Shown one piece after another: positions 1-9,400 of a stretch of 64,000 nt of DNA (positions within the stretch are counted from its first letter, which is position 1; every line of letters starts with the position of its first letter). Position numbers and translations under genes: made by a program. The notes beneath the pieces were generated by a model. The model searched no databases. It was not told the DNA's origin and worked only from the letters and a program-made list of their open reading frames with translations. The stretch is from CAWDXG01 sp963822115 (lineage in GTDB: Bacteria > Myxococcota_A > Polyangia > Polyangiales > Polyangiaceae), in the NCBI GenBank assembly GCA_963822115.1, contig CAWGGM010000014.1:132358-196357 (forward strand). The letters run 5' to 3'.

Positions 1-1
1 C

Positions 2-943
2 AACGAAGGCTCGCTGGTGCGCGAGCTGGAAAAGCGCGGCATCGGCCGCCCCAGCACCTACGCCGAGATCATCAGCAAGGTGCAGGCGCGCGACTACGTG
101 GAAAAGCTGCCCGGCGGACAGATGAAGGCCAGCGAGCTGGGCAAGATCGTCGTCGACGGCCTGGTCTCCACCCAGCTCGACTTCATGGATCCGGACTTCA
201 CCGCCAAGATGGAGGAGGACCTGGACGAGGTCGAAGCCGGCAAGCTCGATCGCGTGGAGCTCTTGTCGCGCTTCTACAAGCGCTTCCGCGAGGTGCTCGA
301 CACAGCCAAGAAGGAGAAGCGCTGGTCTCCAGAGCCGGAACCGACCGACTACAAGTGCGAAGAGTGTGGCTCGCGCATGTTGAAGCGCTGGAGCAAGAAC
401 GGCTGGTTCCTCGGCTGCGAGGCCTACCCGAAGTGCAAGTTCACGCAGGACCTCGCCGCGGACGGCGAGCCCGCCAAGCCGCGCCTGACCGACATCGAGT
501 GCGACAAGTGCGGCAAGCCGATGGTGATCAAGACCGGGCGCTACGGCGAGTTCCTGTCGTGCAGCGACTACCCGAAGTGCAAGAACACGCGCCCCGTGCC
601 CCTCGGCGTCCCGTGCCCGAAGTGCGGCGGCGACATCGTGGAGGTGCGCCCGAAGAAGCGTGGCGGCCGCACCTTCTACGGCTGCGCGAACTATCCCGAG
701 TGCGACTTCAAGGTCTGGCAGAAGCCCATTCCGGAGCCGTGCCCCCAGTGCAAGCACCCCTTCTTGGTGGTCGGCGGCGGCAAGAAGGCCCCCAAGATCG
801 TCTGCCCGCGCGGCAAGGAGTGCGGCTACTCGCGTCCCATCGACGAGTCGCCGCCCGACGCAGCGAAGCCGGATGCCAAGGCAGCAGGCGCCGTCGATAG
901 CGGTAGCAAGGACTCGGCGAGGCCCGCGCCCGTCTCCCCATGA
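2..943 (+). CDS. topA: DNA topoisomerase I, C-terminal part (cut by window edge)
   Basis: Type IA topoisomerase that relaxes negatively supercoiled DNA. The frame is open at the left edge, so the Toprim domain and catalytic tyrosine are outside the window. The visible part opens in the conserved segment GIGRPSTYA, completes the core fold, then has four tetracysteine zinc-ribbon modules (roughly nt 356-440, 500-585, 611-705 and 738-825) typical of the TopA C-terminus, and a Pro/Ala/Asp tail. Four ribbons is within the range seen for bacterial TopA. The stop overlaps the start of trmFO (ATGA), so the two are probably translated from one message. Identification is firm; only the missing 5' part limits it. 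Confidence 0.95.
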   Translation, partial: NEGSLVRELEKRGIGRPSTYAEIISKVQARDYVEKLPGGQMKASELGKIVVDGLVSTQLDFMDPDFTAKMEEDLDEVEAGKLDRVELLSRFYKRFREVLDTAKKEKRWSPEPEPTDYKCEECGSRMLKRWSKNGWFLGCEAYPKCKFTQDLAADGEPAKPRLTDIECDKCGKPMVIKTGRYGEFLSCSDYPKCKNTRPVPLGVPCPKCGGDIVEVRPKKRGGRTFYGCANYPECDFKVWQKPIPEPCPQCKHPFLVVGGGKKAPKIVCPRGKECGYSRPIDESPPDAAKPDAKAAGAVDSGSKDSARPAPVSP

Positions 944-2280
944 ACGGCGACGGGCCGGTCACCATCGTCGGAGCCGGCCTGGCCGGTTCGGAGGCGGCGT
1001 TGCAGCTCGCCCGGCGCGGCATCCGCGTCCGGCTGCTGGAACAGAAGCCCGAGGCGCGCACGCCCGCGCAGACCAGCGATGCGCTGTGCGAGCTGGTCTG
1101 CTCCAATTCCTTCCGCGGCGCTGCCCTGGAGAACGCGGTCGGCCTTCTGAAAGAGGAGATGCGCCGGCTGGGCTCCTACGTGATGCGCGCGGCGGACGCC
1201 ACGCGCGTGCCTGCGGGCGGCGCGCTGGCTGTGGACCGCGAGCGCTTCAGCGCGGAGATGACGCGCATGCTCGGCGAAGAGCCGCTGATCGAAGTGGAGA
1301 GCGCCGTCGTGGAACGGGTCCCGGAAGAGCGCCCGCTCGTCATCGCCACCGGTCCGCTGACGGGTGACGCGCTGGCGGCCGACATCGCCACGCGCGTGGG
1401 CAGCGAAGCGCTCGCCTACTACGACGCGATCGCGCCCATCGTCACTGCCGAGAGCATCGACTGGGACAAGGTGTTCTGCGCCTCGCGCTGGAACAAGGGC
1501 GAGACCGACGAGGACCAGAGCGCCTACGTCAACTGTCCGCTCGACAAGGAGCAGTACGAGCAGTTCGTGGCCGACGTGCTGGCCGCGCGGAAGATCGAGC
1601 CGCGACAGTTCGAGGACGCGCGCTATTTCGAGGGCTGCCTGCCCATCGAGGTGATGGCCGAGCGCGGGCCCCAGACGCTCTCGTTCGGGCCGATGAAGCC
1701 GGTAGGTCTGGTGGATCCGCGCACGGGGCATCGGCCCTGGGCGGTGGTGCAGCTGCGCAAGGAAGACGAAGCGGGCTCGGCCTACAACCTCGTCGGTTTC
1801 CAGACGCGCATGGCGTGGGGCGAGCAGGCGCGCGTGTTCCGCACCATCCCCGGGCTCGAGAACGCGGAGTTTTCACGCTACGGCGCCGTGCACCGCAACA
1901 CGTTCCTCGCGGCGCCGACGCTGCTCGACCCCACGTTGCAGCTCCGCGGCGAGCCGGGGCTGTACTTCGCGGGGCAGATCACCGGCACCGAGGGCTACGT
2001 CGAGAGCGCGGCGGGCGGCTGGCTCGCGGCCTGGTTCATTGCGGAGCGGCTCGCCGGTCGCGAGCCGTCGTTGCCGCCGCCGACGACGGCCCACGGTGGG
2101 CTGCTGACGCACCTCTCGCGCAACGCCGAGCGCTACCAGCCGTCGAACATCACGTTTTCGCACCTGCCGCCGTGGGAAGGTCAGCGCCTGAAGAAGCGCG
2201 CCCGCTACCGCGCCGTGGCCGAACGCGCGCTCGCCGATCTGGACCGCTGGATTGCCGAACGGCGCGTAGTTGCTGCCTAG
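940..2280 (+). CDS. trmFO: Folate/FAD-dependent tRNA (uracil-54-C5)-methyltransferase
   Basis: Makes 5-methyluridine at position 54 in the T-loop of tRNA, using methylenetetrahydrofolate and FADH2. The 446-residue length is normal. The FAD-binding loop GAGLAG is at residues 11-16. The segment ELVCSNSFRG puts a Cys at 54, matching the catalytic cysteine of the family, and a second conserved Cys lies near 233 in YFEGCLPIEV. The C-terminal FAD-contacting stretch with GYVESAAGGWLA is present. The start overlaps the topA stop as ATGA. The topA-trmFO pair is a familiar bacterial arrangement. The gene is convergent with hemW, and the two stops share one CTAG. Confidence 0.95.
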   Translation: MNGDGPVTIVGAGLAGSEAALQLARRGIRVRLLEQKPEARTPAQTSDALCELVCSNSFRGAALENAVGLLKEEMRRLGSYVMRAADATRVPAGGALAVDRERFSAEMTRMLGEEPLIEVESAVVERVPEERPLVIATGPLTGDALAADIATRVGSEALAYYDAIAPIVTAESIDWDKVFCASRWNKGETDEDQSAYVNCPLDKEQYEQFVADVLAARKIEPRQFEDARYFEGCLPIEVMAERGPQTLSFGPMKPVGLVDPRTGHRPWAVVQLRKEDEAGSAYNLVGFQTRMAWGEQARVFRTIPGLENAEFSRYGAVHRNTFLAAPTLLDPTLQLRGEPGLYFAGQITGTEGYVESAAGGWLAAWFIAERLAGREPSLPPPTTAHGGLLTHLSRNAERYQPSNITFSHLPPWEGQRLKKRARYRAVAERALADLDRWIAERRVVAA

Positions 2281-3473
2281 ATCAGCTCGCTGATCGTCCC
2301 ATCCGCCAAGAGCCAGGCCTCGCGGGGGATCCAGATGCGGTCAGCGTCGCGAGCCAGACGCCCCCGTTCGATCAGGCGCTTCGCGGCTCGCTCGCGCTCG
2401 GGCGTCCACCCGGCTGCTCCGGTCTCCCGGGCTGCCTCGGCCAGGTCCACGCCGTCGGCCATGCGCAGTCCGAGCAGGATGCGCTCGGAGAGGGACGTCT
2501 GCGGCGAGAGCGGCTCCAGCTCGCTGACCGCACGCTCCAGGTCCGCGGTGGTCCAGTCCGTCTCCAGGTACCGCTCGGGCGAAGGCGTGTTGCGGTAGCG
2601 CACGCGGCCTTCCGGGAGCGACAGCGTGCCCCACGCGCCCGTCCCGAGGCCCAGGTAGTCGTTGCCCCGCCAGTAGCCGACGTTGTGCCCGGCGACGTGG
2701 CCCGCGCGGGCGAAGTTGCTGATCTCGTAGTGTTCGAAACCGAGCGCGCCGAGTGTCTCGTCCACCGCCAGGAAGCTCTCGGCGACCGCGTCCTCGCCCA
2801 GGAGCGGCAGGCGGTGCTTCTTCGCCAGGGCGCCGAACTGTGTGCCGGGCTCGATGGTCAGCGCGTAGGCGGAGAGATGCGTGACGCCGAGCTCGGCGAT
2901 GCGTCGAGCCTCGTCACTGGCCTCGCGGCTGCTCTGGCCTGCCACGCCGAAGATCAGATCCGCCGAGACGCGCGGTACACCCGCCCGCACGGCAGCCCGC
3001 ACGGCGGCGAGCCCGCCGGCGACATCGTGGAGCCGTCCGAGGAAACGCAGGCGCTGCTCGTCGAGACCCTGGACGCCGATGCTCAGGCGGCCGACGCCCA
3101 CGTCCATGAGCGCCCGCGCGTGCTCTTCGTCGAGGCTGGTCGGGTTGCATTCCACCGTCACTTCCGGGTCGCTGCCGGGGAACCGCTCGCGGATCGCGGA
3201 CAGCACCCTGCCGAGCTCCCTGGGCTCCCACAGCGACGGAGTTCCGCCACCGAAGAACACACTCGACAGCCGCTTCGGGCCTATCCCGGCTGCGCGCCGC
3301 TCGAGCTCGGCCACCACGCCAGCGGCGTATCGCGCGTGCGGGATGGCGGGCCGTTCCGCCGCGACGCTCAGGAAATCGCAGTACGGGCACTTCCTCAGAC
3401 ACCAGGGGAAATGCACATAGACGCCCAGGCTCCGGGCATCGAAAAGCGGGATGGAATGGGCTGGCTGGTCCAC
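2277..3473 (-). CDS. hemW: HemW-type radical SAM heme chaperone
   Basis: Radical SAM protein of the coproporphyrinogen oxidase-like family. HemW proteins bind heme and deliver it to respiratory enzymes; they are not oxidases. The CxxxCxxC cluster is at Cys25, Cys29 and Cys32, and the next-but-one residue is Phe34 (CPYCDF). True HemN has a fourth Cys there (CxxxCxxCxC), so HemW is the better name. The GGGTPS motif that binds SAM and the C-terminal HemN_C region are present. The length of 398 residues is normal. It is read leftward, and its TAG stop overlaps that of trmFO. No heme biosynthesis gene is adjacent. Confidence 0.9.
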   Translation of the reverse strand: MDQPAHSIPLFDARSLGVYVHFPWCLRKCPYCDFLSVAAERPAIPHARYAAGVVAELERRAAGIGPKRLSSVFFGGGTPSLWEPRELGRVLSAIRERFPGSDPEVTVECNPTSLDEEHARALMDVGVGRLSIGVQGLDEQRLRFLGRLHDVAGGLAAVRAAVRAGVPRVSADLIFGVAGQSSREASDEARRIAELGVTHLSAYALTIEPGTQFGALAKKHRLPLLGEDAVAESFLAVDETLGALGFEHYEISNFARAGHVAGHNVGYWRGNDYLGLGTGAWGTLSLPEGRVRYRNTPSPERYLETDWTTADLERAVSELEPLSPQTSLSERILLGLRMADGVDLAEAARETGAAGWTPERERAAKRLIERGRLARDADRIWIPREAWLLADGTISELI

Positions 3474-3536
3474 GTGTCGTCGCCGCTCTGGGCGTCACTT
3501 CGATAAGAACTTGGACAAGTCCGCGTCGCACCCGGA

Positions 3537-3565
3537 TTGCGGGTGGCGGGGCGCGGTGTTAATTT
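3537..3565 (+). promoter_or_regulatory. Candidate sigma-70 promoter of rsh
   Basis: A -35 box TTGCGG at 3537-3542 and a -10 box TAATTT at 3560-3565 are separated by 17 bases. The -10 box lies in a short AT-rich patch that stands out in this GC-rich sequence. The predicted start near 3572 leaves a leader of about 29 bases before the GTG at 3601. This is a sequence match only. Confidence 0.45.
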
Positions 3566-3600
3566 CAAAATTGCCGGCGTAAGCGCCAGGCTCCCTGAGT

Positions 3601-5766
3601 GTGCTCGCACTGGAACAAATCGTCGAACGCGTCCACGACTATCACCCGGGCGCCGATGTCGAGCTACTCGAACGCGCATACCGCTACTCCGAGTGGGCGC
3701 ATCGCGAACAGACCCGGAAGAGCGGGGACCCGTATTTCGTCCACCCCGCCAGCGTAGCCGGCATCATCGCCGACCTCCGGCTGGACACGGCCAGCGTGTG
3801 CGCGGGGCTGCTCCACGATGTGGTCGAGGACACGCTCGCGACCGTCGAGGACATGGAAAAGGAGTTCGGTCCCGAGATCGCGACCCTGGTCGACGGCGTC
3901 ACCAAGCTCGGCAAGATCAACTTCACCTCGCGCGAGGACCGGCAGGCGGAAAACTTCCGCAAGATGGTCATCGCGATGGCGCAGGACATCCGCGTCCTCC
4001 TGATCAAGCTGTGCGATCGCCTCGACAACATGCGCACCCTCGAGCACATGAAGCCCGAGAGCCAGGAGCGCATCGCGCGCGAGACGATGGAGATCTACGC
4101 GCCGCTCGCCAACCGCCTCGGCATCCAGAGCATCAAGAGCGAGCTCGAGGACCTGGCGTTCCGGTATCTGGACCCGGACGCCTACCGCAACATCGTCGGC
4201 AAGCTGGCGAAGTCGCGGAAGGAGCGCGACCGCTACATCGAGGGCGTGTGTCGCACCATCACCTCGCGACTGGCCGAGCATGGCTTCGCCGCCGAGGTCA
4301 GCGGGCGCGCGAAGCACTTCTACTCGATCCATCGCAAGATGAAGTCGCAGCAGGTCGACTTCGAGCAGGTGTACGACACGATCGCGTTCCGTATCTGCGT
4401 CGAATCGGTTGCCGACTGCTATGCGGCGCTGGGCGTCATCCACTCGAAGTGGACGCCCATCCCCGGGCGCTTCAAGGACTACATCGCGCTGCCCAAGCCG
4501 AACATGTACCAGTCGCTGCACACGACGGTCATCGGCCCCGGCCGGCAGCGCATCGAGATCCAGATCCGCACGCACGAGATGCACCGTGTCGCCGAGCAGG
4601 GCGTTGCGGCACACTGGAAGTACAAGGAGCGGATCTCGGGCGGGGTGGATCCGGAAGATGCGCAGAAGTTCACCTGGCTCCGCGAGCTGGCCGACTACCA
4701 GCGCAACCTGAAGGACCCGGCGGAGTTCCTCGAAAGCGTCAAGATCGACCTGTTCCCCGACGAGGTCTACGTGTTCACGCCCAAGGGCGATGTGCGCGTC
4801 TTCCCGCGCGGAGCGACGCCCATCGATTTCGCGTACGCGATCCACTCCGAGGTCGGGCACCATTGCTCCGGCGCGCGCGCGAACGGGCAGATCGTGCCGT
4901 TGCGCTACAAGCTCAAGAACGGCGACGTGGTCGAGGTGATGACCTCGCCGTCGCAGCAGCCCAGCAAGGACTGGCTCGACTTCACGGCGACCACGCGGGC
5001 CCGCACGCGCATCCGCGCGTTCTTGCGCAGCGAGCAGCGCGAGAAGAGCATCAACCTCGGACGCGAGCTGCTCGAGACGGAGCTGCACACGGCCGGGATG
5101 AGCCTGACCAAGTTCCTCAAGAACGACGACGAGGTGCGCCGCGCTGCGGAGGCGCATCGCCTTGGCAGCAAGGAGGAGCTGCTGCTGGCCATCGGCTACG
5201 GCAAGCTGGCGGCGGAAGAGGTCGTCAAGACGCTGGGCGGTGCGCGCCAGCCCTCCGGGCAGTCGATTCCGCCGCCTGGACTGAAGGCAGGGCGCATCGA
5301 GCAGCTGGTACGTCGGGTGAAGCGGCGCGACCAGGGGGGCATCCGCGTGAGTGGCATCGACGACGTGCTGGTGCGCTACGCGAAGTGCTGCAATCCGCTG
5401 CCCGGCGACGCCATCATCGGTTTCATCACTCGAGGCCGCGGGGTCACCATCCACCGTCGCGAGTGCATCAAGGCCTTCGATACCGATCCGGAACGTCGCG
5501 TCGAGGTGACCTGGGACAACCGCGCGAAGATCAACCGCCCGGTACAGCTCAAGGTCACGACCACGAACAAGCCCGGCATCCTGGCAACGGTGAGCCAGAC
5601 TTTCAGCGCACAGAAGATCAACATCAACGAAGCCAACTGCCGGGCGAGCGACGATGGTCGTGCGTGCAACATCTTCACGTTCCAGGTCTCTGACCTGAAC
5701 CAGCTCAAGACCGTAATGAAGGCTCTGAGCAAGGTCAGTGGGGTCGTCGAGGTGGAGCGGGTGTAG
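3601..5766 (+). CDS. rsh: Bifunctional (p)ppGpp synthetase/hydrolase, RelA/SpoT family
   Basis: Makes and degrades the stringent-response alarmone (p)ppGpp. Domains in order: HD hydrolase (His48, and His72-Asp73 in LLHDVVEDT), synthetase (about 210-350), TGS (about 385-445) and ACT (about 640-715). The motif RFKD at residues 290-293 is the RxKD form typical of bifunctional enzymes rather than the acidic form of synthetase-only RelA, and the HD residues are intact, so both activities are expected. The length of 721 residues is normal. The start is GTG at 3601; the frame is closed by TAA at 3580-3582, so no much longer form is possible. The gene stands alone, with its own likely promoter and downstream hairpins. 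Confidence 0.93.
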   Translation: MLALEQIVERVHDYHPGADVELLERAYRYSEWAHREQTRKSGDPYFVHPASVAGIIADLRLDTASVCAGLLHDVVEDTLATVEDMEKEFGPEIATLVDGVTKLGKINFTSREDRQAENFRKMVIAMAQDIRVLLIKLCDRLDNMRTLEHMKPESQERIARETMEIYAPLANRLGIQSIKSELEDLAFRYLDPDAYRNIVGKLAKSRKERDRYIEGVCRTITSRLAEHGFAAEVSGRAKHFYSIHRKMKSQQVDFEQVYDTIAFRICVESVADCYAALGVIHSKWTPIPGRFKDYIALPKPNMYQSLHTTVIGPGRQRIEIQIRTHEMHRVAEQGVAAHWKYKERISGGVDPEDAQKFTWLRELADYQRNLKDPAEFLESVKIDLFPDEVYVFTPKGDVRVFPRGATPIDFAYAIHSEVGHHCSGARANGQIVPLRYKLKNGDVVEVMTSPSQQPSKDWLDFTATTRARTRIRAFLRSEQREKSINLGRELLETELHTAGMSLTKFLKNDDEVRRAAEAHRLGSKEELLLAIGYGKLAAEEVVKTLGGARQPSGQSIPPPGLKAGRIEQLVRRVKRRDQGGIRVSGIDDVLVRYAKCCNPLPGDAIIGFITRGRGVTIHRRECIKAFDTDPERRVEVTWDNRAKINRPVQLKVTTTNKPGILATVSQTFSAQKININEANCRASDDGRACNIFTFQVSDLNQLKTVMKALSKVSGVVEVERV

Positions 5767-5770
5767 AGCT

Positions 5771-5873
5771 GGGGCAGGGGGCCAGGGAGCTGCCCCCTCC
5801 CGGTCCGTGCTCGGCCTCCGGCCTGCGCGCGGCCGCCTCCCCCAAGCCCTCGCTCCGCTGCGGGCGGGGGAGG
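5771..5873 (+). terminator. Two hairpins downstream of rsh
   Basis: Five bases after the rsh stop, GGGGCAG (5771-5777) can pair with CTGCCCC (5790-5796). A second, stronger stem joins CCTCCCCC (5836-5843) to GGGGGAGG (5866-5873). Neither is followed by a T-run, so a classical intrinsic terminator is not proven. They could equally protect the 3' end or stop transcription with Rho. Confidence 0.35.
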
Positions 5874-5939
5874 AGAAACCGGCTCTTTTCCCCTCCGACA
5901 GCCAGCCAGGTCGGCCACGCCGATCGGCGCTGGATCAGC

Positions 5940-5968
5940 TTGACAGCCCTCCCGCGGCCAGTTAGACC
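5940..5968 (+). promoter_or_regulatory. Promoter of the tRNA-Gly gene
   Basis: A perfect -35 hexamer TTGACA (5940-5945) is followed after 17 bases by TAGACC (5963-5968), a weaker -10. The expected start near 5975 is only about 7 bases before the mature tRNA 5' end, which is typical of a stable-RNA promoter. Confidence 0.55.
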
Positions 5969-5981
5969 ACCTGCCCACTCT

Positions 5982-6053
5982 GCGGGAGTAACTCAGCGGT
6001 AGAGTGCGACCTTGCCAAGGTCAACGTCGAGGGTTCGAATCCCTTCTCCCGCT
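5982..6053 (+). tRNA. tRNA-Gly (anticodon GCC)
   Basis: Cloverleaf of 72 bases. The acceptor arms 5982-5988 (GCGGGAG) and 6046-6052 (CTCCCGC) pair perfectly, with discriminator T at 6053. The D-arm is ACTC/GAGT with a short loop. The anticodon loop TTGCCAA has GCC at 6014-6016. The T-arm is GAGGG/CCCTT around TTCGAAT. The CCA end is not encoded. The outermost anticodon-stem pair (6007-6023) is a C-A mismatch, where glycine tRNAs usually have C-G; the other four pairs are intact, so the gene is probably functional. Confidence 0.95.
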
Positions 6054-6057
6054 CTTC

Positions 6058-6090
6058 AGAGCCGGCCGCCCTTCGGGGGCCGGCTCTTTT
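6058..6090 (+). terminator. Rho-independent terminator after tRNA-Gly
   Basis: AGAGCCGGCC (6058-6067) pairs perfectly with GGCCGGCTCT (6078-6087) around a small loop and runs straight into TTTT (6087-6090). It begins five bases after the tRNA. This is the most classical intrinsic terminator in the window. Confidence 0.9.
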
Positions 6091-6412
6091 CGTGTCGGGG
6101 CTCGTCGCCGTCTCGGCGCTGTCGTGCTCGCCGCTTCGCGGCTGCGCGCGAATGAGGAGGCGAACGCTGACGCACGGCTCGCGCTCGCTTGCGCTCGCTG
6201 CTCTCCTTGAGGTAGCCGGAACCGCCCCTCCGAAATGCAGGTCGTATTCCTACGGATCACGGAACGTCCGGTGAAAACGAGATCCTAAGCGATCATCGGC
6301 CCGCCTTGTGAATCTTCCGGGCCGGCAGCGACGGGGAGCGCGCTCCATGAGCCGTCGTCCCCACGCCGGTCGTCGGTGCGGTCCGTTGACGGGCTAGCCA
6401 AAGCGCGGTTCC
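6091..6412. other. Intergenic stretch without a recognised feature
   Basis: About 320 bases between the tRNA terminator and the large kinase gene. Only short, atypical reading frames occur. No convincing promoter, RNA or repeat was found, although the promoter of the kinase gene presumably lies here. Confidence 0.5.
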
Positions 6413-9400
6413 ATGCCATCGATGCGCGCGGGAAACGTCGTCGCCGGCCGCTTCGAGCTGGAACGCCCCGCTGGCGAAGGTGGCATGGGAGTCGTCTGGC
6501 GCGCGCGCGACCGGCACGGCGGAGGGCTGGCTGCGCTGAAGGTGGTCCGTCGCCAGGGTGACGGATCTCGCTTCGCCCGCGAAGTATCAGTGCTGGCTTC
6601 GCTCGGGCATCCAGCGATCGTTCGCTACCTGGGGCAGGGCACGCACGAGGGCGCTCCGTGGGTGGCGATGGAGTGGCTGGAGGGCGAGGACCTCGCGGAG
6701 CGCCTCGACCGCGGGCCTCTATCCCCCCGCGCCAGCCTCGAGCTCTGCAGACGCGTGGCCTCGGCCCTCGCGGTCGTCCATGCGGGGGGCATGGTCCACC
6801 GTGACGTCAAGCCGAGCAACATTCGGCTGCCGGCTGGCCGCGTGGAGGACGCCAAGCTGGTTGACTTCGGAGTGGCGCGCACACCGCTGGCGCCACCCGT
6901 CACGCGCAAGGGGGCGGTGCTCGGCACTCCCGGATACATGGCGCCGGAGCAGGCCCGAGGGGAGCTCGACGTGGGCCCGCCTGCGGACGTGTTCTCGCTG
7001 GGGTGCGTGCTCTACGAGTGCGTGACCGGGGTACCTGCGTTCAGCGGTGAGCACCTCGTGGCGATCCTGGCCAAGGTGCTGATGGAGCAGGCGCCCAGGC
7101 TTTCGGAGGTTGCCCACGGCGTCTCGGCGGATCTGGACGCGTTGGTGGCCGAGATGCTGGCCAAGGACCCGGCGCGGCGGCCTCCCGACGGGGCGTCGCT
7201 CGGAGCCGAGCTCGGTCGCGTGATCGAACGGTTGGACGCCGACGGGAGGTCGACCGTGCTCGTGCCACGCCGCGCGAGCGTCCCCCTGAGCACAAGCGAG
7301 TCGCGGTTTGCCAGCGTGGTGCTGGTCGGCGAGCCGGAGCCGCTCGGCGCGACGCAGGAGGCCGAGGCCGTCCAATTGGAGCTGACGCACCTCCGAATGA
7401 TCGGCGAGGCCTATGGGGCCGAGGTGGAAGTCCTGGCGGACGGGTCAATCTTGACGCTCTCCGCCGGTCGCGGGACGCCCAAGGAGCGTGCGGCGGCGAG
7501 CGCGCGGCTGGCCTTCGCGCTGCGCAAGATGTTCCCCGACAAGCCGTGCGCGCTCGCGACGGGGCGCGCTGCCGTCGGAAACCGCCTCCCCATCGGCGCG
7601 GCGATCGACCGCGTGTCCGACCTCGTGCGCGAGGCCGGCGCTCGGGCCGCCGTACGCGTGGATCCTACGACGGCCGGCCTGCTCCAGGAGCGCTTCCAGG
7701 TCGCCGACGGCTGGCTCGAGCGCGAGCGCGAGGTGCCGGAGGGCGAGCGCCGCGTGCTCGGCCGTCCCGTGCCTTGCGTCGGCCGCGAGCGGGAGCTGGC
7801 GATGCTGGAGGCCGCGTACGCGGAGTGTGTGAGCGAGCCTCGGGCCATGGCAACGGTTCTCGTCGCCCCCGCGGGGATGGGGAAGTCGCGCATGGTCCAG
7901 GAGCTGATCGGACGACTGCGGGCGAAAGGCGAGACGTTCCGGCTGCGGGTGGGTCGAGGCGATTCCATGAGCGCCGGCTCGCCGCTCGCCATCCCGCGGG
8001 ATGCGCTTCGGCGCTTCTTTCGGGTGGAGGAGGGCGTGGCTCCCGAGGAGCAGCGCGAAAGGCTCGTGGAGCTCGTCGCGACCCGCATCTCGAAGGACCC
8101 GCGGCGCGTGGCGTGGTTTCTGGGCGAGCTCGTCGGCGTGCCCTTCGACGCGCAGGAGGATCCGGCGATCGGGGCCGCGAGGCGCGACCCGCGACTGATG
8201 GCGGACCAGCTCCGGCGCGCCTTCGAAGACCTGGCCCTGGGCGAGGCGTCGCTCGGGCCCGTGGTCGTCGTACTGGAGGACCTGCACTGGGGGGACGCCG
8301 GGACGGTGAGCTTCATCGATTCGACGCTGCGCCTCGCGTCCGAGCTGCCGCTGTTCGTGGTGGCGACCGGGCGGCTCGAGCTGGAGGTGCGCTTCCCGAA
8401 CCTCTGGCGGAACCGGGGTGCGCAGACGATCCGGCTCGGCGATCTCACGAAGCGTGCGAGTGAGGAGCTCGTGCGCGCCGTCTTGCCCGACGTGTCGGGC
8501 CAGCGCGCGGCGGCCTTGATCCGCCACGCCGCCGGAAGCCCGCTCTTCCTCGAGGAGATGGTGCGGGCCGAAGCGGAGGGGCGTCGTGGAGAGACGCCCG
8601 GGACGGTCCTCGCGATGATGAGCTCGAGCCTCGAGCAGCTGCCGCCGGATCTGCGCCGAGTGCTGAGGGCCGGGAGTGTCTTCGGGCGCAGCTTCTGGCG
8701 GGATGCGACCGAGGAGCTGGTCGGCCTCTCCGGGCATGCGCTCGACGCGCTGCTCGACGCCCTCGTCGACCGGGAGCTCTTGTTGGCGGCGCCGCAGGCG
8801 AAGTACCCGGGCCAGCGAGAGTACGCCTTTCGCCACGACCTGGTCCGGGAGGCGGCCTACGCGCTCCTCACCGACGAGGATCGCGTTGTGGCGCACGCCC
8901 ACGCGGGCTCGTGGTTGGAGCATGCCGGCGAACAGGATGCGGGCATCCTGGCCGAGCACTTCGAGCAGGGCGGCGACGAGGCGCACGCAATCGACCTCTG
9001 GGCCCGCGCCGCCCGGCAGTCGCTCGAGGCGGGGAACGTCGACGAGGCGTTGGCCCGGGCCGAACGTGGGATCGTCCGAGGTGCCGAGGGAGAGACGCGC
9101 AGCCTGCTCCGCCTCATTCAAGCGGGCGCCGCGTTCGAGCTCGGCGACCTCGGGAGCGGCCGCCGCTTCGCCGAGTCCGCGCTGGACGACATGAAGCATG
9201 GGTCGGCGCTCTGGGTCGAGGCCGCGGCGTCAGTCGTGAAGAACGCGACGGCCGAGGGGGAAGGCTCGCGGGTGGAGGAGCTCGGCCGTGAGCTCGCGGA
9301 GCTCTCGGGTGGACCGGCGGACCCGATGTACCGCGCGGCGATCAACCTCCTTTTCGCGGGGATGGCGGAGCTCGCCGCCAGGGTGGCCGAGCGGGCCCTT

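Noticed and set aside
2277..3473. HemN (oxygen-independent coproporphyrinogen III oxidase) instead of HemW
   Set aside because: The fourth cysteine of CxxxCxxCxC is Phe34, which fits HemW.
3664..5454. Long antisense frame (596 residues) opposite rsh
   Set aside because: No motif was seen, and rsh has every family motif. Such antisense frames are usual at this GC content; the same applies to frames opposite the large kinase (7445-9199) and to 58916-61414.
6092..6274. 60-residue frame after the tRNA terminator
   Set aside because: No ribosome-binding site or family pattern; composition looks like intergenic sequence.
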